Shown in pieces: positions 27,049 to 34,714 of a stretch of 34,714 nucleotides of DNA; the first letter of the stretch is position 1, and each line of letters begins with the position of its first letter. The DNA lies in NCBI GenBank assembly GCA_903858185.1, contig CAIOHT010000138.1, forward strand, positions 1 to 34,714. The letters run 5' to 3'. The DNA is from an uncultured Caulobacterales bacterium (GTDB taxonomy: Bacteria; Pseudomonadota; Alphaproteobacteria; Caulobacterales; Caulobacteraceae). Made by a program: the position numbers and the translations under genes. The notes beneath the pieces were generated by a model. That model made no database searches. It saw nothing but the letters and a program-made list of their open reading frames with translations, and was not told the origin of the DNA.

Positions 27049-28986
27049 ATGGACGGTACGAGCAACCTGGCGATCCAGTACGACACTCCGGCCTACGCCG
27101 GATCGTACATCGCCGCGCCCGAGCGCGAACACCTCCCGGCGCCCGCCCCGCTGTCGATGCCGCGCCAGCCGCTGCTCGAAGGCGGCGTGATGGCCGACCG
27201 CGCACCGCTGACCTCGCCCGCCGACATCGTTCGCCGCCGCACCATCCTCTTCACCGCCACCCTGCTGCTGACCGCCCTCGCCTCCTGGGAGCCGATCCGG
27301 CTTTACGCCAAGGACGGCTTCCTGCCGTTCGAAGTCCTGGGCCTCGGGCTGTTCCTGGTCCTGATCACGGCCATCTCCTGCTGGTTCTGCAGCGCCGTCA
27401 TCGGCATGACCCTGCTGCTGACGCGTGGCGACAAGGACGAGCTGGGCTTTGGCGAGGTCGCGCCGCGGCCGACCGTCCGCACCGCCCTGCTGATGCCGCT
27501 CTACAACGAGGACGCCCAGGCCTCGTTCGGCCGCCTGGCCCAGATCGAGCGCTCGCTGGCCCAGCTGAGCGTCACCCAGGCGTTCGACATCTTCGTGCTC
27601 AGCGACAGCACCGACGACCGCGTGGCCGTCAGCGAGTGGGCGGCATTCCAGACGTTCCGCCTGCAGTCCAACTGCCGCGTCTACTACCGTCGTCGCCGCG
27701 AAAACACCGAGCGCAAGGTCGGCAACCTGTCGGAATGGGTCCGTCGTTTCGGCGGCGCCTACAGCCACATGATCGTGCTCGACGCCGACAGCACCATGAC
27801 CGGCGAGACCATCCTGCACCTCGTCGACGGCATGGAGCGTCACCCGGGCATCGGCCTGATCCAGACGACCCCGGCCATCGTCGAGGGCAAGACCCTGTTC
27901 GCCCGCGCCTCGCAGTTCGGCGTGCGTCTGTACGGCCGCGTCGCCTCGGCGGGCCTCGCCTGGTGGTCGGGTTCCGAGGCCAGCTACTGGGGCCACAACG
28001 CCATCGTCCGCGTCCGCGCCTTCGCCGACTGCTGCGGCCTGCCGAGCCTGCCCGGCCGCAAGCCCTTCGGCGGCCACATCATGAGCCACGACGTCGTCGA
28101 GGCCGGCCTCCTGCGCCGCGGCGGTTGGGGCGTGCATGTCACCCCGACCCTGACGGGCAGCTACGAAGAGACCCCGCCCAGCCTGCTGGAGTTCATGAAG
28201 CGCGAGCGCCGCTGGTGCCAGGGCAACCTGCAGCACATCGCCCTTCTCCGCGCGCCGGGCCTGCACTGGATGAGCCGCTTCCAGCTGGTCGTGGGCCTGA
28301 TGGCCTACCTCGCCTCGCCGATCTGGCTGCTGTCGCTGATCGCCGGCCTGTACATCCAGATCCACAACAAGCCCGACTGGGGTTCGTGGTGGTACTTCCT
28401 GCACCCTGAGCTCAACCCGATGCTCTGGGCCTCCCTGCTGACCACCGGCATGCTGCTGGGCCCCAAGCTCATGGGCGTGGCCCTGGTGCTGAGCCGTCCG
28501 CAGGAGCGTCGCGCCTACGGCGGGACCAAGGTGCTGCTCAAGAGCGTCGCGGCCGAGATGGGCCTGTCGGCCCTGACCGCCCCGATCTACATGATCGGCA
28601 ACACCCGCGCCGTGTTCGAGATTCTGATGGGCAAGGACGCTGGCTGGGTCAGCCAGAACCGCGACGCCGACGGCCTGTCGCTGGCCGACGCCAAGGTCAG
28701 CTTCCGCAACGAGTTCTTCGCCGGGATGTTCTTCCTGACGGCGCTGGCGATGCGCCCCGATCTGCTGCTGTGGATCTGGCCGATCTTCGTGCCGATGCTG
28801 TTCGCCCCGCGGATTGCCGCCTGGACCTCCAGCCGCGCCGCCGGCCTGAAGGCCTTCAACGCCGGCCTGCTGATCACCCCGGAAGAACGTGCGGCGATGA
28901 CGGCGACCGTCGAGACCCACCAGGGCGCCGAAGTCGTCCCGATGCCGGTCCGCACGGTCAACCCGGCGCTGATGGCGGCGGAGTAG
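27049..28986 (+). CDS. opgH: Glucan biosynthesis glucosyltransferase OpgH (MdoH)
   Basis: This 645-residue GT2 glucosyltransferase has the OpgH N-terminal 'PAPLSMPRQPL' motif (~32-42), two membrane spans (~64-88, ~92-125) and a cytosolic GT domain ('LLMPLYNED', 'VLSDSTDD', 'IVLDADSTM', and the acceptor motif 'RERRWCQGN'). At least four C-terminal spans follow (after ~415). It polymerises UDP-glucose into the osmoregulated periplasmic glucan backbone at the inner membrane. It is shorter than the E. coli protein (about 850 aa) mainly at the termini. opgG is not in the window. I keep the ATG at 27049 because the conserved N-terminal motif lies upstream of the next in-frame Met. Confidence 0.94.
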   Translation: MDGTSNLAIQYDTPAYAGSYIAAPEREHLPAPAPLSMPRQPLLEGGVMADRAPLTSPADIVRRRTILFTATLLLTALASWEPIRLYAKDGFLPFEVLGLGLFLVLITAISCWFCSAVIGMTLLLTRGDKDELGFGEVAPRPTVRTALLMPLYNEDAQASFGRLAQIERSLAQLSVTQAFDIFVLSDSTDDRVAVSEWAAFQTFRLQSNCRVYYRRRRENTERKVGNLSEWVRRFGGAYSHMIVLDADSTMTGETILHLVDGMERHPGIGLIQTTPAIVEGKTLFARASQFGVRLYGRVASAGLAWWSGSEASYWGHNAIVRVRAFADCCGLPSLPGRKPFGGHIMSHDVVEAGLLRRGGWGVHVTPTLTGSYEETPPSLLEFMKRERRWCQGNLQHIALLRAPGLHWMSRFQLVVGLMAYLASPIWLLSLIAGLYIQIHNKPDWGSWWYFLHPELNPMLWASLLTTGMLLGPKLMGVALVLSRPQERRAYGGTKVLLKSVAAEMGLSALTAPIYMIGNTRAVFEILMGKDAGWVSQNRDADGLSLADAKVSFRNEFFAGMFFLTALAMRPDLLLWIWPIFVPMLFAPRIAAWTSSRAAGLKAFNAGLLITPEERAAMTATVETHQGAEVVPMPVRTVNPALMAAE

Positions 28987-28987
28987 A

Positions 28988-29172
28988 GCCCCCTTCCTCT
29001 CCCTGGTGGGAGAGGGGGACCATGCGAAGCATGGTGGAGTGGGAAGCGCGGCCGTGGGCCGTGCAACCATGACTTTCGAAATGCTGTGACCGGCGTCACA
29101 CCGGGGACGCTCGCAAGCGGCGCGTCCCTCACCACCACCCTACGGGTGCCCCCCCCTCCCAAGGGGGAGAGG
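28988..29172. repeat. Composite palindromic intergenic repeat between convergent genes
   Basis: Two related units lie in opposite orientation. The left unit (28988-29043) has hairpin CCTCTCCC/GGGAGAGG (28996-29003 with 29008-29015) and hairpin CCATGC/GCATGG (29020-29025 with 29029-29034). The right unit (29126-29172) is the reverse-complement version, with CACCC/GGGTG and the CCCTCCC/GGGGGAGAGG end. Smaller stems (GTGAC/GTCAC, GGACGC/GCGTCC) fill the middle. Such elements recur between genes in alphaproteobacteria. It separates opgH from pckG and could end transcription from both sides, though no U tract is present. Confidence 0.75.
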
Positions 29173-29178
29173 TAAGGC

Positions 29179-31029
29179 TCAGGCCGGTTCCGCCACCTTC
29201 GCGCCGGCGCCTTCCAGGCGGGCCTTCAGCGCGTTCAGCTGGCTCCAGAGCTCCGCAGGCATGCGGTCGCCGAACTTCTCGTAGAAGGCCGGGATCAGCG
29301 AGGCTTCCTCACGCCAGACGTCGACGTCGACGGTCTTGAGCAGCTTGATCTGGGCCTCGGTCAGGCCCAGGCCCACGGTGTCGAGCGAACCCGGCGCCGG
29401 AACACGGCCGATGGCTGTTTCTGTGGCGTCAGTCTCGCCTTCCAGGCGGTCGAAGATCCATTTCAGCACGCGGCTGTTCTCGCCGTAGCCCGGCCAGACG
29501 AAGCGGCCGTCCTCGCCCTTGCGGAACCAGTTGACCATGAAGATGCGCGGCAGCTTTTCAGGGTCCGCGTTGCCGCCGACCTTCAGCCAGTGACTGAAAT
29601 AGTCGCCCATGTTGTAGCCGCAGAACGGCAGCATCGCGAACGGGTCGCGGCGCAGCTCGCCGACCTTGTTCTCGGCAGCGGCGGTGCCTTCCGAGGCGAC
29701 CGTCGAGCCCATGAACACGCCGTGCGCCCAGTCGAAGGCCTCGGTGACCAGCGGCACGGCGCTGGCGCGGCGACCACCGAACAGGATGGCGCTGATCGGC
29801 ACGCCTCTGGGATCGTCCCACTCACTGGCGATCACCGGACATTGCGCGGCGTCGACGGCGAAGCGGGCGTTGGGATGGGCGGCCGGCTCGGGGCTTTCCG
29901 GCGTCCATGACCGGCCGCGCCAGTCCGTGAGGTGCGCGGGCTTGTCGTCGGTCAGGCCTTCCCACCAGACGTCGCCGTCATCGGTCAGGGCCACGTTGGT
30001 GAAGATGGTATTGCGGTCGAGCGCCTCGACGGCGTTCCTGTTGGTGCCGATCCCGGTGCCCGGCGCGACGCCGAAGAAGCCGGCTTCCGGGTTGATCGCG
30101 TAGAGCCGGCCGTCCTCGCCAAACCGCATCCAGCAGATGTCGTCGCCGACCGTCTCGGCCTTCCAGCCGGGAATCGTCGGCTGCAGCATGGCCAGGTTGG
30201 TCTTGCCGCAGGCGCTGGGGAAAGCCGCCGCCACGAAGCGCACCGCGCCCTTGGGGCTGGTCAGCTTGAGGATCAGCATGTGCTCGGCCAGCCATCCCTC
30301 GTCGCGGGCCATGACACTCGCGATACGCAGGGCGTAGCACTTCTTCCCGAGCAGGGCGTTGCCGCCGTAGCCCGAGCCGTAGGACCAGATCTCCCGGCTT
30401 TCGGGATAGTGGACGATGTACTTGATCTCGTTGCAGGGCCACGGCACGTCGGCCTGACCGTCTTCCAGCGGCGCGCCAAGGGAATGGACGGCCGGTACGA
30501 AGAAGCCGTCCTCGCCCATCTGGTCCAGGGCCTGCTTGCCCATCCGGGTCATCACCCGCATCGAGACGGCGACGTAGGCGCTGTCGGTGATCTCCACGCC
30601 GAGCGCGCTGATCGGCGAGCCGATCGGGCCCATGCTGAACGGCACGACATACATGGTGCGGCCGCGCATGCAGCCGTCGAACAGCAGCTTAAGGTCGGCC
30701 CGCATTTCCGACGGATCGAGCCAGTTGTTGGTCGGTCCGGCGTCGATCTCGTTCTCGGAGCAGATGAAGGTGCGGCTCTCGACGCGCGCCACGTCCTTGG
30801 GGTCGGAGGCCGCGTAGAAGCTGTTGGGGCGTTTTTCCGGATTCAGGCGCTTGAGGGTGCCGGCCTCGATCAGCAGTTCGGTGAGCGCGGTCCACTCCGC
30901 GTCCGAGCCGTCGCACCAGTGCACCCGCGCCGGCTTGGTCAGGGCCGCGATCTCGCGCACCCAGGCGATCAGTCGCCCATGCTTCGTCGGAGCCTGGTCC
31001 AGGCCCGGAACAATTGATTCGCCGCCCAT
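29179..31029 (-). CDS. pckG: Phosphoenolpyruvate carboxykinase (GTP)
   Basis: This 616-residue enzyme has the GTP-type PEPCK signature FPSACGKTN (270-278), which contains the P-loop and the reactive Cys274. The family's substrate and metal motifs are also present, such as '[21 protein letters not shown]' (218-238, in part) and '[15 protein letters not shown]'. It converts oxaloacetate plus GTP to PEP, CO2 and GDP, the entry step of gluconeogenesis in the cytosol. Length is normal for the GTP form (~600-620). A strong AAGGAGG (31045-31039) precedes both the ATG at 31029 (9-nt gap) and a GTG at 31032 (6-nt gap); I choose the ATG. It is divergent from the acylase gene and convergent with opgH. 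Confidence 0.96.
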   Translation of the reverse strand: MGGESIVPGLDQAPTKHGRLIAWVREIAALTKPARVHWCDGSDAEWTALTELLIEAGTLKRLNPEKRPNSFYAASDPKDVARVESRTFICSENEIDAGPTNNWLDPSEMRADLKLLFDGCMRGRTMYVVPFSMGPIGSPISALGVEITDSAYVAVSMRVMTRMGKQALDQMGEDGFFVPAVHSLGAPLEDGQADVPWPCNEIKYIVHYPESREIWSYGSGYGGNALLGKKCYALRIASVMARDEGWLAEHMLILKLTSPKGAVRFVAAAFPSACGKTNLAMLQPTIPGWKAETVGDDICWMRFGEDGRLYAINPEAGFFGVAPGTGIGTNRNAVEALDRNTIFTNVALTDDGDVWWEGLTDDKPAHLTDWRGRSWTPESPEPAAHPNARFAVDAAQCPVIASEWDDPRGVPISAILFGGRRASAVPLVTEAFDWAHGVFMGSTVASEGTAAAENKVGELRRDPFAMLPFCGYNMGDYFSHWLKVGGNADPEKLPRIFMVNWFRKGEDGRFVWPGYGENSRVLKWIFDRLEGETDATETAIGRVPAPGSLDTVGLGLTEAQIKLLKTVDVDVWREEASLIPAFYEKFGDRMPAELWSQLNALKARLEGAGAKVAEPA

Positions 31030-31045
31030 CACCGGCGTCCTCCTT

Positions 31046-31201
31046 GTAACGGGCGTCTCGAAACCGGCCTTTGGTGGCTCTCGTATCGACGCCTTGCGCA
31101 GGAGACTTCGGTAACGGGCGAGAACCGCGCGGGCAAGCTGAAAGCGCGTCCATCCATCGTCCGGACAAGGACTTTGGTAAGGAAATCACCATTGCCGTTA
31201 C
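31046..31201. promoter_or_regulatory. Repeated GTAACGG motif in the pckG-acylase divergent region
   Basis: GTAACGGGCG occurs at 31046-31055 and again at 31111-31120. The shorter form GTAACGG recurs in reverse at 31195-31201. The first copy abuts the pckG ribosome binding site. The pattern could be operators for a regulator of either divergent gene. No palindromic symmetry is evident within a copy. Confidence 0.3.
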
Positions 31202-31297
31202 GTCGCTGTCCCGGGCGCTGCGCGCCCTGGGTGATGTCCGTTGCGCCGGGCTGCGCCAGGGAACAGGATCGCCGCGGATCCATCCTGGGGAGTTCGG

Positions 31298-33415
31298 ATG
31301 CGCTTGATTCTGAGAGGCCTGCTCGCGGTCGTGGGGCTGGCGCTGGGCGTTGTCGTCACGGTGCTGATCGCCAGCGCCGTCACCGCGCCGCGCAGGGCGG
31401 ATCTGACGCCCCTGATCGAGAGGGCGCGCAACTACGACGTGGTCATCCGCCGTGACCGGTTCGGCGTGCCGCACATCCTGGGCAAGACCGACGCAGACGC
31501 CGCCTTTGGTCTGGCCTTCGCCCATTCGGAAGATGACTTCGAGACGATCCAGACCGTCGCCCTGGCCACCCGCGGAACCCTGGCCGCCAGCGAGGGGATC
31601 AAGGCCGCGCCGGGCGACTACATCGTCAGCCTGCTGGGTGTCTGGAAAACGATCGATGCGAAGTACGACCGCGACCTGCCTGCCGACGTGAAGGCGGTCC
31701 TTGAGGCCTACGCTGACGGCGTGAACTACTACGCGGCCCGCAATCCCGGGAAGGTGACGCCCGGCCTGCTGCCCCTCACCGGCAAGGACATCGCGGCCGG
31801 CTTCGTGTTCAAGACACCGTTCTTCTATGGCCTCGACGGCGAACTGAAGCGACTGACCAATGCCACGGAAGATGGTCTGCCCAAGGGCTCCAACGGCGTC
31901 GCCATCGCTCCGTCGCGGTCGTCGGACGGCGCGACGCGGCTACTGGTCAACTCGCACCAGCCTTACAGCGGCCCGGTGGCCTGGTATGAGGCGGTGGTCG
32001 AGAGTGGTGAAGGCTGGCATGTGGCCGGGGGGTTCTTCCCCGGCTCGCCGTTCATGCTGCACGGCCACAATGCCAATCTGGGCTGGGCCAACACCGTCAA
32101 CAATCCTGACCTCGTCGACATCTACCGGCTGATCATCAATCCGGAGAACAAGGACGAGTACCGCCTCGACGGCAAATGGCGGACATTCGACAAATCCACC
32201 GCCCGGCTGCGCATCAAGCTCTGGGGACCGTTCAGCTGGACGGTCAGCAGGGAAGTGCTGGGCTCCGCCCACGGCCCCGTGATGCGGACAAAGGGCGGGA
32301 CCTTCGCGATCCGCTACGCCGGCATGGATACGGTTCGTCAGCCGCTGCAATACTGGCGGCTCGACAAGGCCCAGTCGCTGGAAGAGTGGAAGGCGGCGAT
32401 GGCGCTGCAGGCGCTGCCGAGCATCAACTACGTCTACGCCGATGCGAAGGGCAACGTCGGCTACGTCTACAACGGCCTGTTCCCCAGGCGCCGCGAGGGC
32501 GTCGACTGGTCAGGCGTCCTGCCCGGCGACCGGTCGGACCTGATCTGGACCGGCTACCTGCCGTTCGACCAGATCCCGCAGGTCTGGCAGCCGAAGGGCG
32601 GGCTGGTGTTCAACGCCAACAACACCCCGTTCGAGGCCACGGCTTTCGGTGACGGACTGGACCCCTACGCCTTCAGCCCGACCATGGGCATCCAGACCAA
32701 CATGACCAACCGTTCGCTGCGGCTGGTCGAAACCTTCGCGATGGATGACCAGATCACCCCGGAGGAGTTCCGCGCCTGGAAGTTCGACACGGCCTACAGC
32801 CACCGGTCATCCGTCGCGACGCTGGTCGGCGAACTGCTGGCGCTGGATCCCAAGGGGGACGAGGAGATCATCGCAGCCCAGGCCATCCTCGCCCGCTGGG
32901 ACTACACGACGAAGGTCACCAGCCGCGGGGCGGCGCTGGCCATCCTGACCGCCCAACCGGTGATCACCGGCCGCGACAGCCACGACCCGAAGACCCCGAC
33001 GCCGCGTCAGGCGCTGCTCGAGGCGATCAAGCTGCTGAAGACGCACTTCGGTCGGCTCGACCCCGAATGGGGCCAGGTAAACCGCATCCGGCGCGGCCGG
33101 GTCGACCTGCCGATCGACGGCGGCCCGGACACCCTGCGGGCGGTGTACGGCCAGGCGGGCGATGACGGCCGGCTGACGGCGCTCGCCGGCGACACCTTCA
33201 TCATGTTCGTCAGCTGGGACCGCGACGGCGTGCTCTCCAGCCAGAGCATCCACCAGTTCGGCACAGCGACGATGGACGCCTCGGCCCCGCATTACAGCGA
33301 CCAGGCCCCGCTATTCGCGGCCATGCGCTTCAAGCCGGTGCTGTTCACCGAGGAGCAACTGGCCGGAAACGTGGTCGAGACCTACCGGCCGGGACAACGA
33401 GCGGCGAAAAAGTGA
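31298..33415 (+). CDS. Penicillin acylase family N-terminal nucleophile hydrolase
   Basis: This 705-residue precursor has an N-terminal signal or anchor helix (1-30), an alpha-subunit region with 'YDVVIRRDRFGVPHILGKT' (46-64) and a spacer. The self-cleavage point is at Gly197-Ser198 in 'KGSNGV', making Ser198 the N-terminal nucleophile of the beta subunit, followed by 'LLVNSHQPYSGP'. The C-terminal part ends with 'GVLSSQSIHQFGTATMDASAPHYSDQ' in segments, typical of the family. Members cut amide bonds of beta-lactams, N-acyl-homoserine lactones or other acyl-amides in the periplasm. Which substrate applies here cannot be told from sequence. The ATG at 31298 follows GGGGAG; 19 upstream in-frame codons lack signal-peptide logic. 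Its stop overlaps the next gene's GTG start. Confidence 0.93.
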   Translation: MRLILRGLLAVVGLALGVVVTVLIASAVTAPRRADLTPLIERARNYDVVIRRDRFGVPHILGKTDADAAFGLAFAHSEDDFETIQTVALATRGTLAASEGIKAAPGDYIVSLLGVWKTIDAKYDRDLPADVKAVLEAYADGVNYYAARNPGKVTPGLLPLTGKDIAAGFVFKTPFFYGLDGELKRLTNATEDGLPKGSNGVAIAPSRSSDGATRLLVNSHQPYSGPVAWYEAVVESGEGWHVAGGFFPGSPFMLHGHNANLGWANTVNNPDLVDIYRLIINPENKDEYRLDGKWRTFDKSTARLRIKLWGPFSWTVSREVLGSAHGPVMRTKGGTFAIRYAGMDTVRQPLQYWRLDKAQSLEEWKAAMALQALPSINYVYADAKGNVGYVYNGLFPRRREGVDWSGVLPGDRSDLIWTGYLPFDQIPQVWQPKGGLVFNANNTPFEATAFGDGLDPYAFSPTMGIQTNMTNRSLRLVETFAMDDQITPEEFRAWKFDTAYSHRSSVATLVGELLALDPKGDEEIIAAQAILARWDYTTKVTSRGAALAILTAQPVITGRDSHDPKTPTPRQALLEAIKLLKTHFGRLDPEWGQVNRIRRGRVDLPIDGGPDTLRAVYGQAGDDGRLTALAGDTFIMFVSWDRDGVLSSQSIHQFGTATMDASAPHYSDQAPLFAAMRFKPVLFTEEQLAGNVVETYRPGQRAAKK

Positions 33416-34014
33416 AGCTCTACTGGCACCCGGTCTCGCTCATGCCATGGCGGGTGCGTATCGCACTCGCCGAGAAGGGGCTGTCGTACGAGGAGGCGAT
33501 CATCGACCTCCCCGGCGGCGCCTCGCACCGGCCGGAGTTCCTGGCGCTCAACCCGTTCGGGCAGGTCCCGGTGCTGGAGGACGACGGGCGGGCGTTCGCC
33601 GAGTCGACCGCGATCCTGGAATATCTCGAAGAGATCCGTCCGGAGCCGGCGCTCCTGCCGAAATCCCCATCGGCGCGGGCAGAGGTTCGGCAGCTGATGT
33701 GCTGGAGCAACGGCCCCTGGATGCTGTCGTGGAAACGCTGGCTGGCGCCGGCTTCAATGGGATTTCCCGACACTCCCGAGGTTCGGGCGCTGGGCCGGGA
33801 TGAGCTTGAACAGCATGTGCGGCTGCTGGCGGCCCGCCTGGAGACAGCGCCCTGGCTCGTCGGCGACTACTCCCTGGCCGACATCTGCTACGCACCGCTG
33901 GTGCTGATGGCCGACCGGACGGGTCTGTCGGTCGGACCTGACGTCGGCACCTGGCTGGACCGCCTGCGCGCGCGCCCTGCGGTGCAGGCCGCAATGGGGC
34001 CGGTACTCGGCTGA
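33412..34014 (+). CDS. Glutathione S-transferase family protein
   Basis: This 200-residue GST of standard length has an N-domain 'YWHPVSLMPWRVRIALAEKGL' (4-24, in part) with 'LNPFGQVPVLEDDG' and 'ESTAILEYLE' (glutathione-binding Glu-Ser), and a helical C-domain with 'YSLADICYAPLVL'. The start is GTG overlapping the acylase TGA (GTGA), so it is translationally coupled to that enzyme. The N-terminal Ser/Tyr catalytic position reads 'HPVSLMPWR', compatible with a Ser-type enzyme. Substrate unknown. It is not close in sequence to the GST at 23834-24619, so this is not a recent duplication. Confidence 0.9.
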   Translation: MKLYWHPVSLMPWRVRIALAEKGLSYEEAIIDLPGGASHRPEFLALNPFGQVPVLEDDGRAFAESTAILEYLEEIRPEPALLPKSPSARAEVRQLMCWSNGPWMLSWKRWLAPASMGFPDTPEVRALGRDELEQHVRLLAARLETAPWLVGDYSLADICYAPLVLMADRTGLSVGPDVGTWLDRLRARPAVQAAMGPVLG

Positions 34015-34082
34015 CGCCGGGTCACGGTTGCCAAGGCGAAGGACAGGCCTAGGGTCACGCCCAACACGGTTCGGAGCGGCAA

Positions 34083-34714
34083 ATGTCTGACTTTCACGAG
34101 GTCATCATCGTCGGCGGCGGCGTCGGGGGCTCAGCCCTTGCCGCGAGCCTGGCCGGCGCGGGCGTCGATGTCCTGTTGCTGGAGCAGACGGATGTTTACC
34201 AGGATCGAGTCCGCGGCGAGTGGATCGCGCCCTGGGGCGTGACCGAGGTGCGCCGCATGGGTCTGCTGGACACCCTGCTGGCCGGCGGCGGCCACTACGT
34301 CACCCGGCACATCACCTATGACGAAAGCCGCACGCCGGCCGAGGCCGAAGCCAAGACCCTCCCACTCGGCATCTTCGCGCCGGACGTACCCGGGCCACTG
34401 ACCCTCGGTAACCCGCACCACTGCCAGACCCTGTTCGACGAGGCGACCCGCCGCGGGGCGAAGACGCTGCGCGGCGCGCTGGTGACGAAGATCAGGCCAG
34501 GCGCGGAACCGTCGGTCACCTTCCTGCACAACGATCTCGAACGCACCGTCCGTTGCCGACTGATCGTCGGCGCGGACGGCCGGGCGTCCGCTGTCCGTGA
34601 GGCGGTCGGCATAACCCTGCACCAGGACAAGCCGCACCACTGGTTCGCCGGCATGCTGGTCGACCAGGCGCCGGACTGGCCGGACGACCTCCAGGCCATC
34701 GGCACCGAAGACGA
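34083..34714 (+). CDS. FAD-dependent monooxygenase, 5' part (runs off the window)
   Basis: The frame is open from an ATG at 34083 (GGAG at 34073-34076 upstream) to the window end, giving ~210 residues. The dinucleotide-binding motif 'IVGGGVGGSALAASL' (8-22), an 'RGEWIAPWG' FAD contact and 'IVGADGRASAVREAVG' (~160-175, the second FAD motif) place it in the PHBH/UbiH-like FAD_binding_3 group. These enzymes hydroxylate aromatic or polyketide-type substrates with NAD(P)H and O2. The substrate and the C-terminal half are not visible. It lies 68 bp after the GST gene and may be in the same transcript. Confidence 0.9.
   Translation, partial: MSDFHEVIIVGGGVGGSALAASLAGAGVDVLLLEQTDVYQDRVRGEWIAPWGVTEVRRMGLLDTLLAGGGHYVTRHITYDESRTPAEAEAKTLPLGIFAPDVPGPLTLGNPHHCQTLFDEATRRGAKTLRGALVTKIRPGAEPSVTFLHNDLERTVRCRLIVGADGRASAVREAVGITLHQDKPHHWFAGMLVDQAPDWPDDLQAIGTED

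Noticed and set aside
26857..29070. 737-codon frame opposite opgH
   Set aside because: The sense strand encodes a clear OpgH; the antisense product is low-complexity and crosses the repeat element.
29932..31017. 361-codon frame opposite pckG
   Set aside because: No motif; pckG signature residues are on the other strand.

Overview
The window is GC-rich, densely coded and split into tight operons. The gene families (an OpgH/OpgC-type glucan system, GTP-type PEP carboxykinase, two -35/-10 pairs that fit the Caulobacter TTGACGS-N10-14-GCTANAWC pattern, and a type VI secretion system controlled by threonine phosphorylation) point to an alphaproteobacterium, most likely of the Caulobacterales. The genus is not resolved. 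I see no tRNA, rRNA, CRISPR array, insertion sequence or prophage.

Region 1 (1-17045) is part of a type VI secretion (T6SS) locus. On the left, tagH (FHA protein) reads rightward. On the right, tssK-tssL-tssM-tagF-pppA-ppkA read leftward as one operon in which every junction is a 4-bp ATGA overlap or a 2-3 nt gap. Kinase PpkA, phosphatase PppA, FHA reader TagH and repressor-type TagF form a complete threonine-phosphorylation switch, and TssM/TssL/TssK make up part of the membrane complex and its baseplate link. The sheath, tube, spike, ClpV and TssJ genes are not here and probably lie left of the window.

Region 2 (1658-7598), between tagH and ppkA, is a cargo cassette: a small glycine-rich protein on the opposite strand, a small helical protein, two unrecognised proteins (573 and 247 aa), a PAAR-tipped class 3 lipase, an ankyrin-repeat protein that is the likely immunity factor, and a DUF4123 effector chaperone. 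Parts of it are visibly less GC-rich than the flanking T6SS core. This is the part most likely to hold undescribed biology.

Region 3 (17141-22191), divergent from tssK, encodes a membrane-anchored M23 peptidoglycan endopeptidase and a large secreted caspase-like/TPR protein with a long Pro-Ala linker.

Region 4 (22204-34714) is mostly metabolic: an EthA-like Baeyer-Villiger monooxygenase behind a perfect FNR/FixK box, a glutathione S-transferase (GST), a non-coding stretch with an orphan leftward intrinsic terminator, an OpgC-like acyltransferase with a DUF998 membrane protein, opgH, a composite palindromic repeat, pckG, a penicillin/AHL-acylase-family hydrolase overlapping a second GST, and the start of an FAD monooxygenase that runs off the window.
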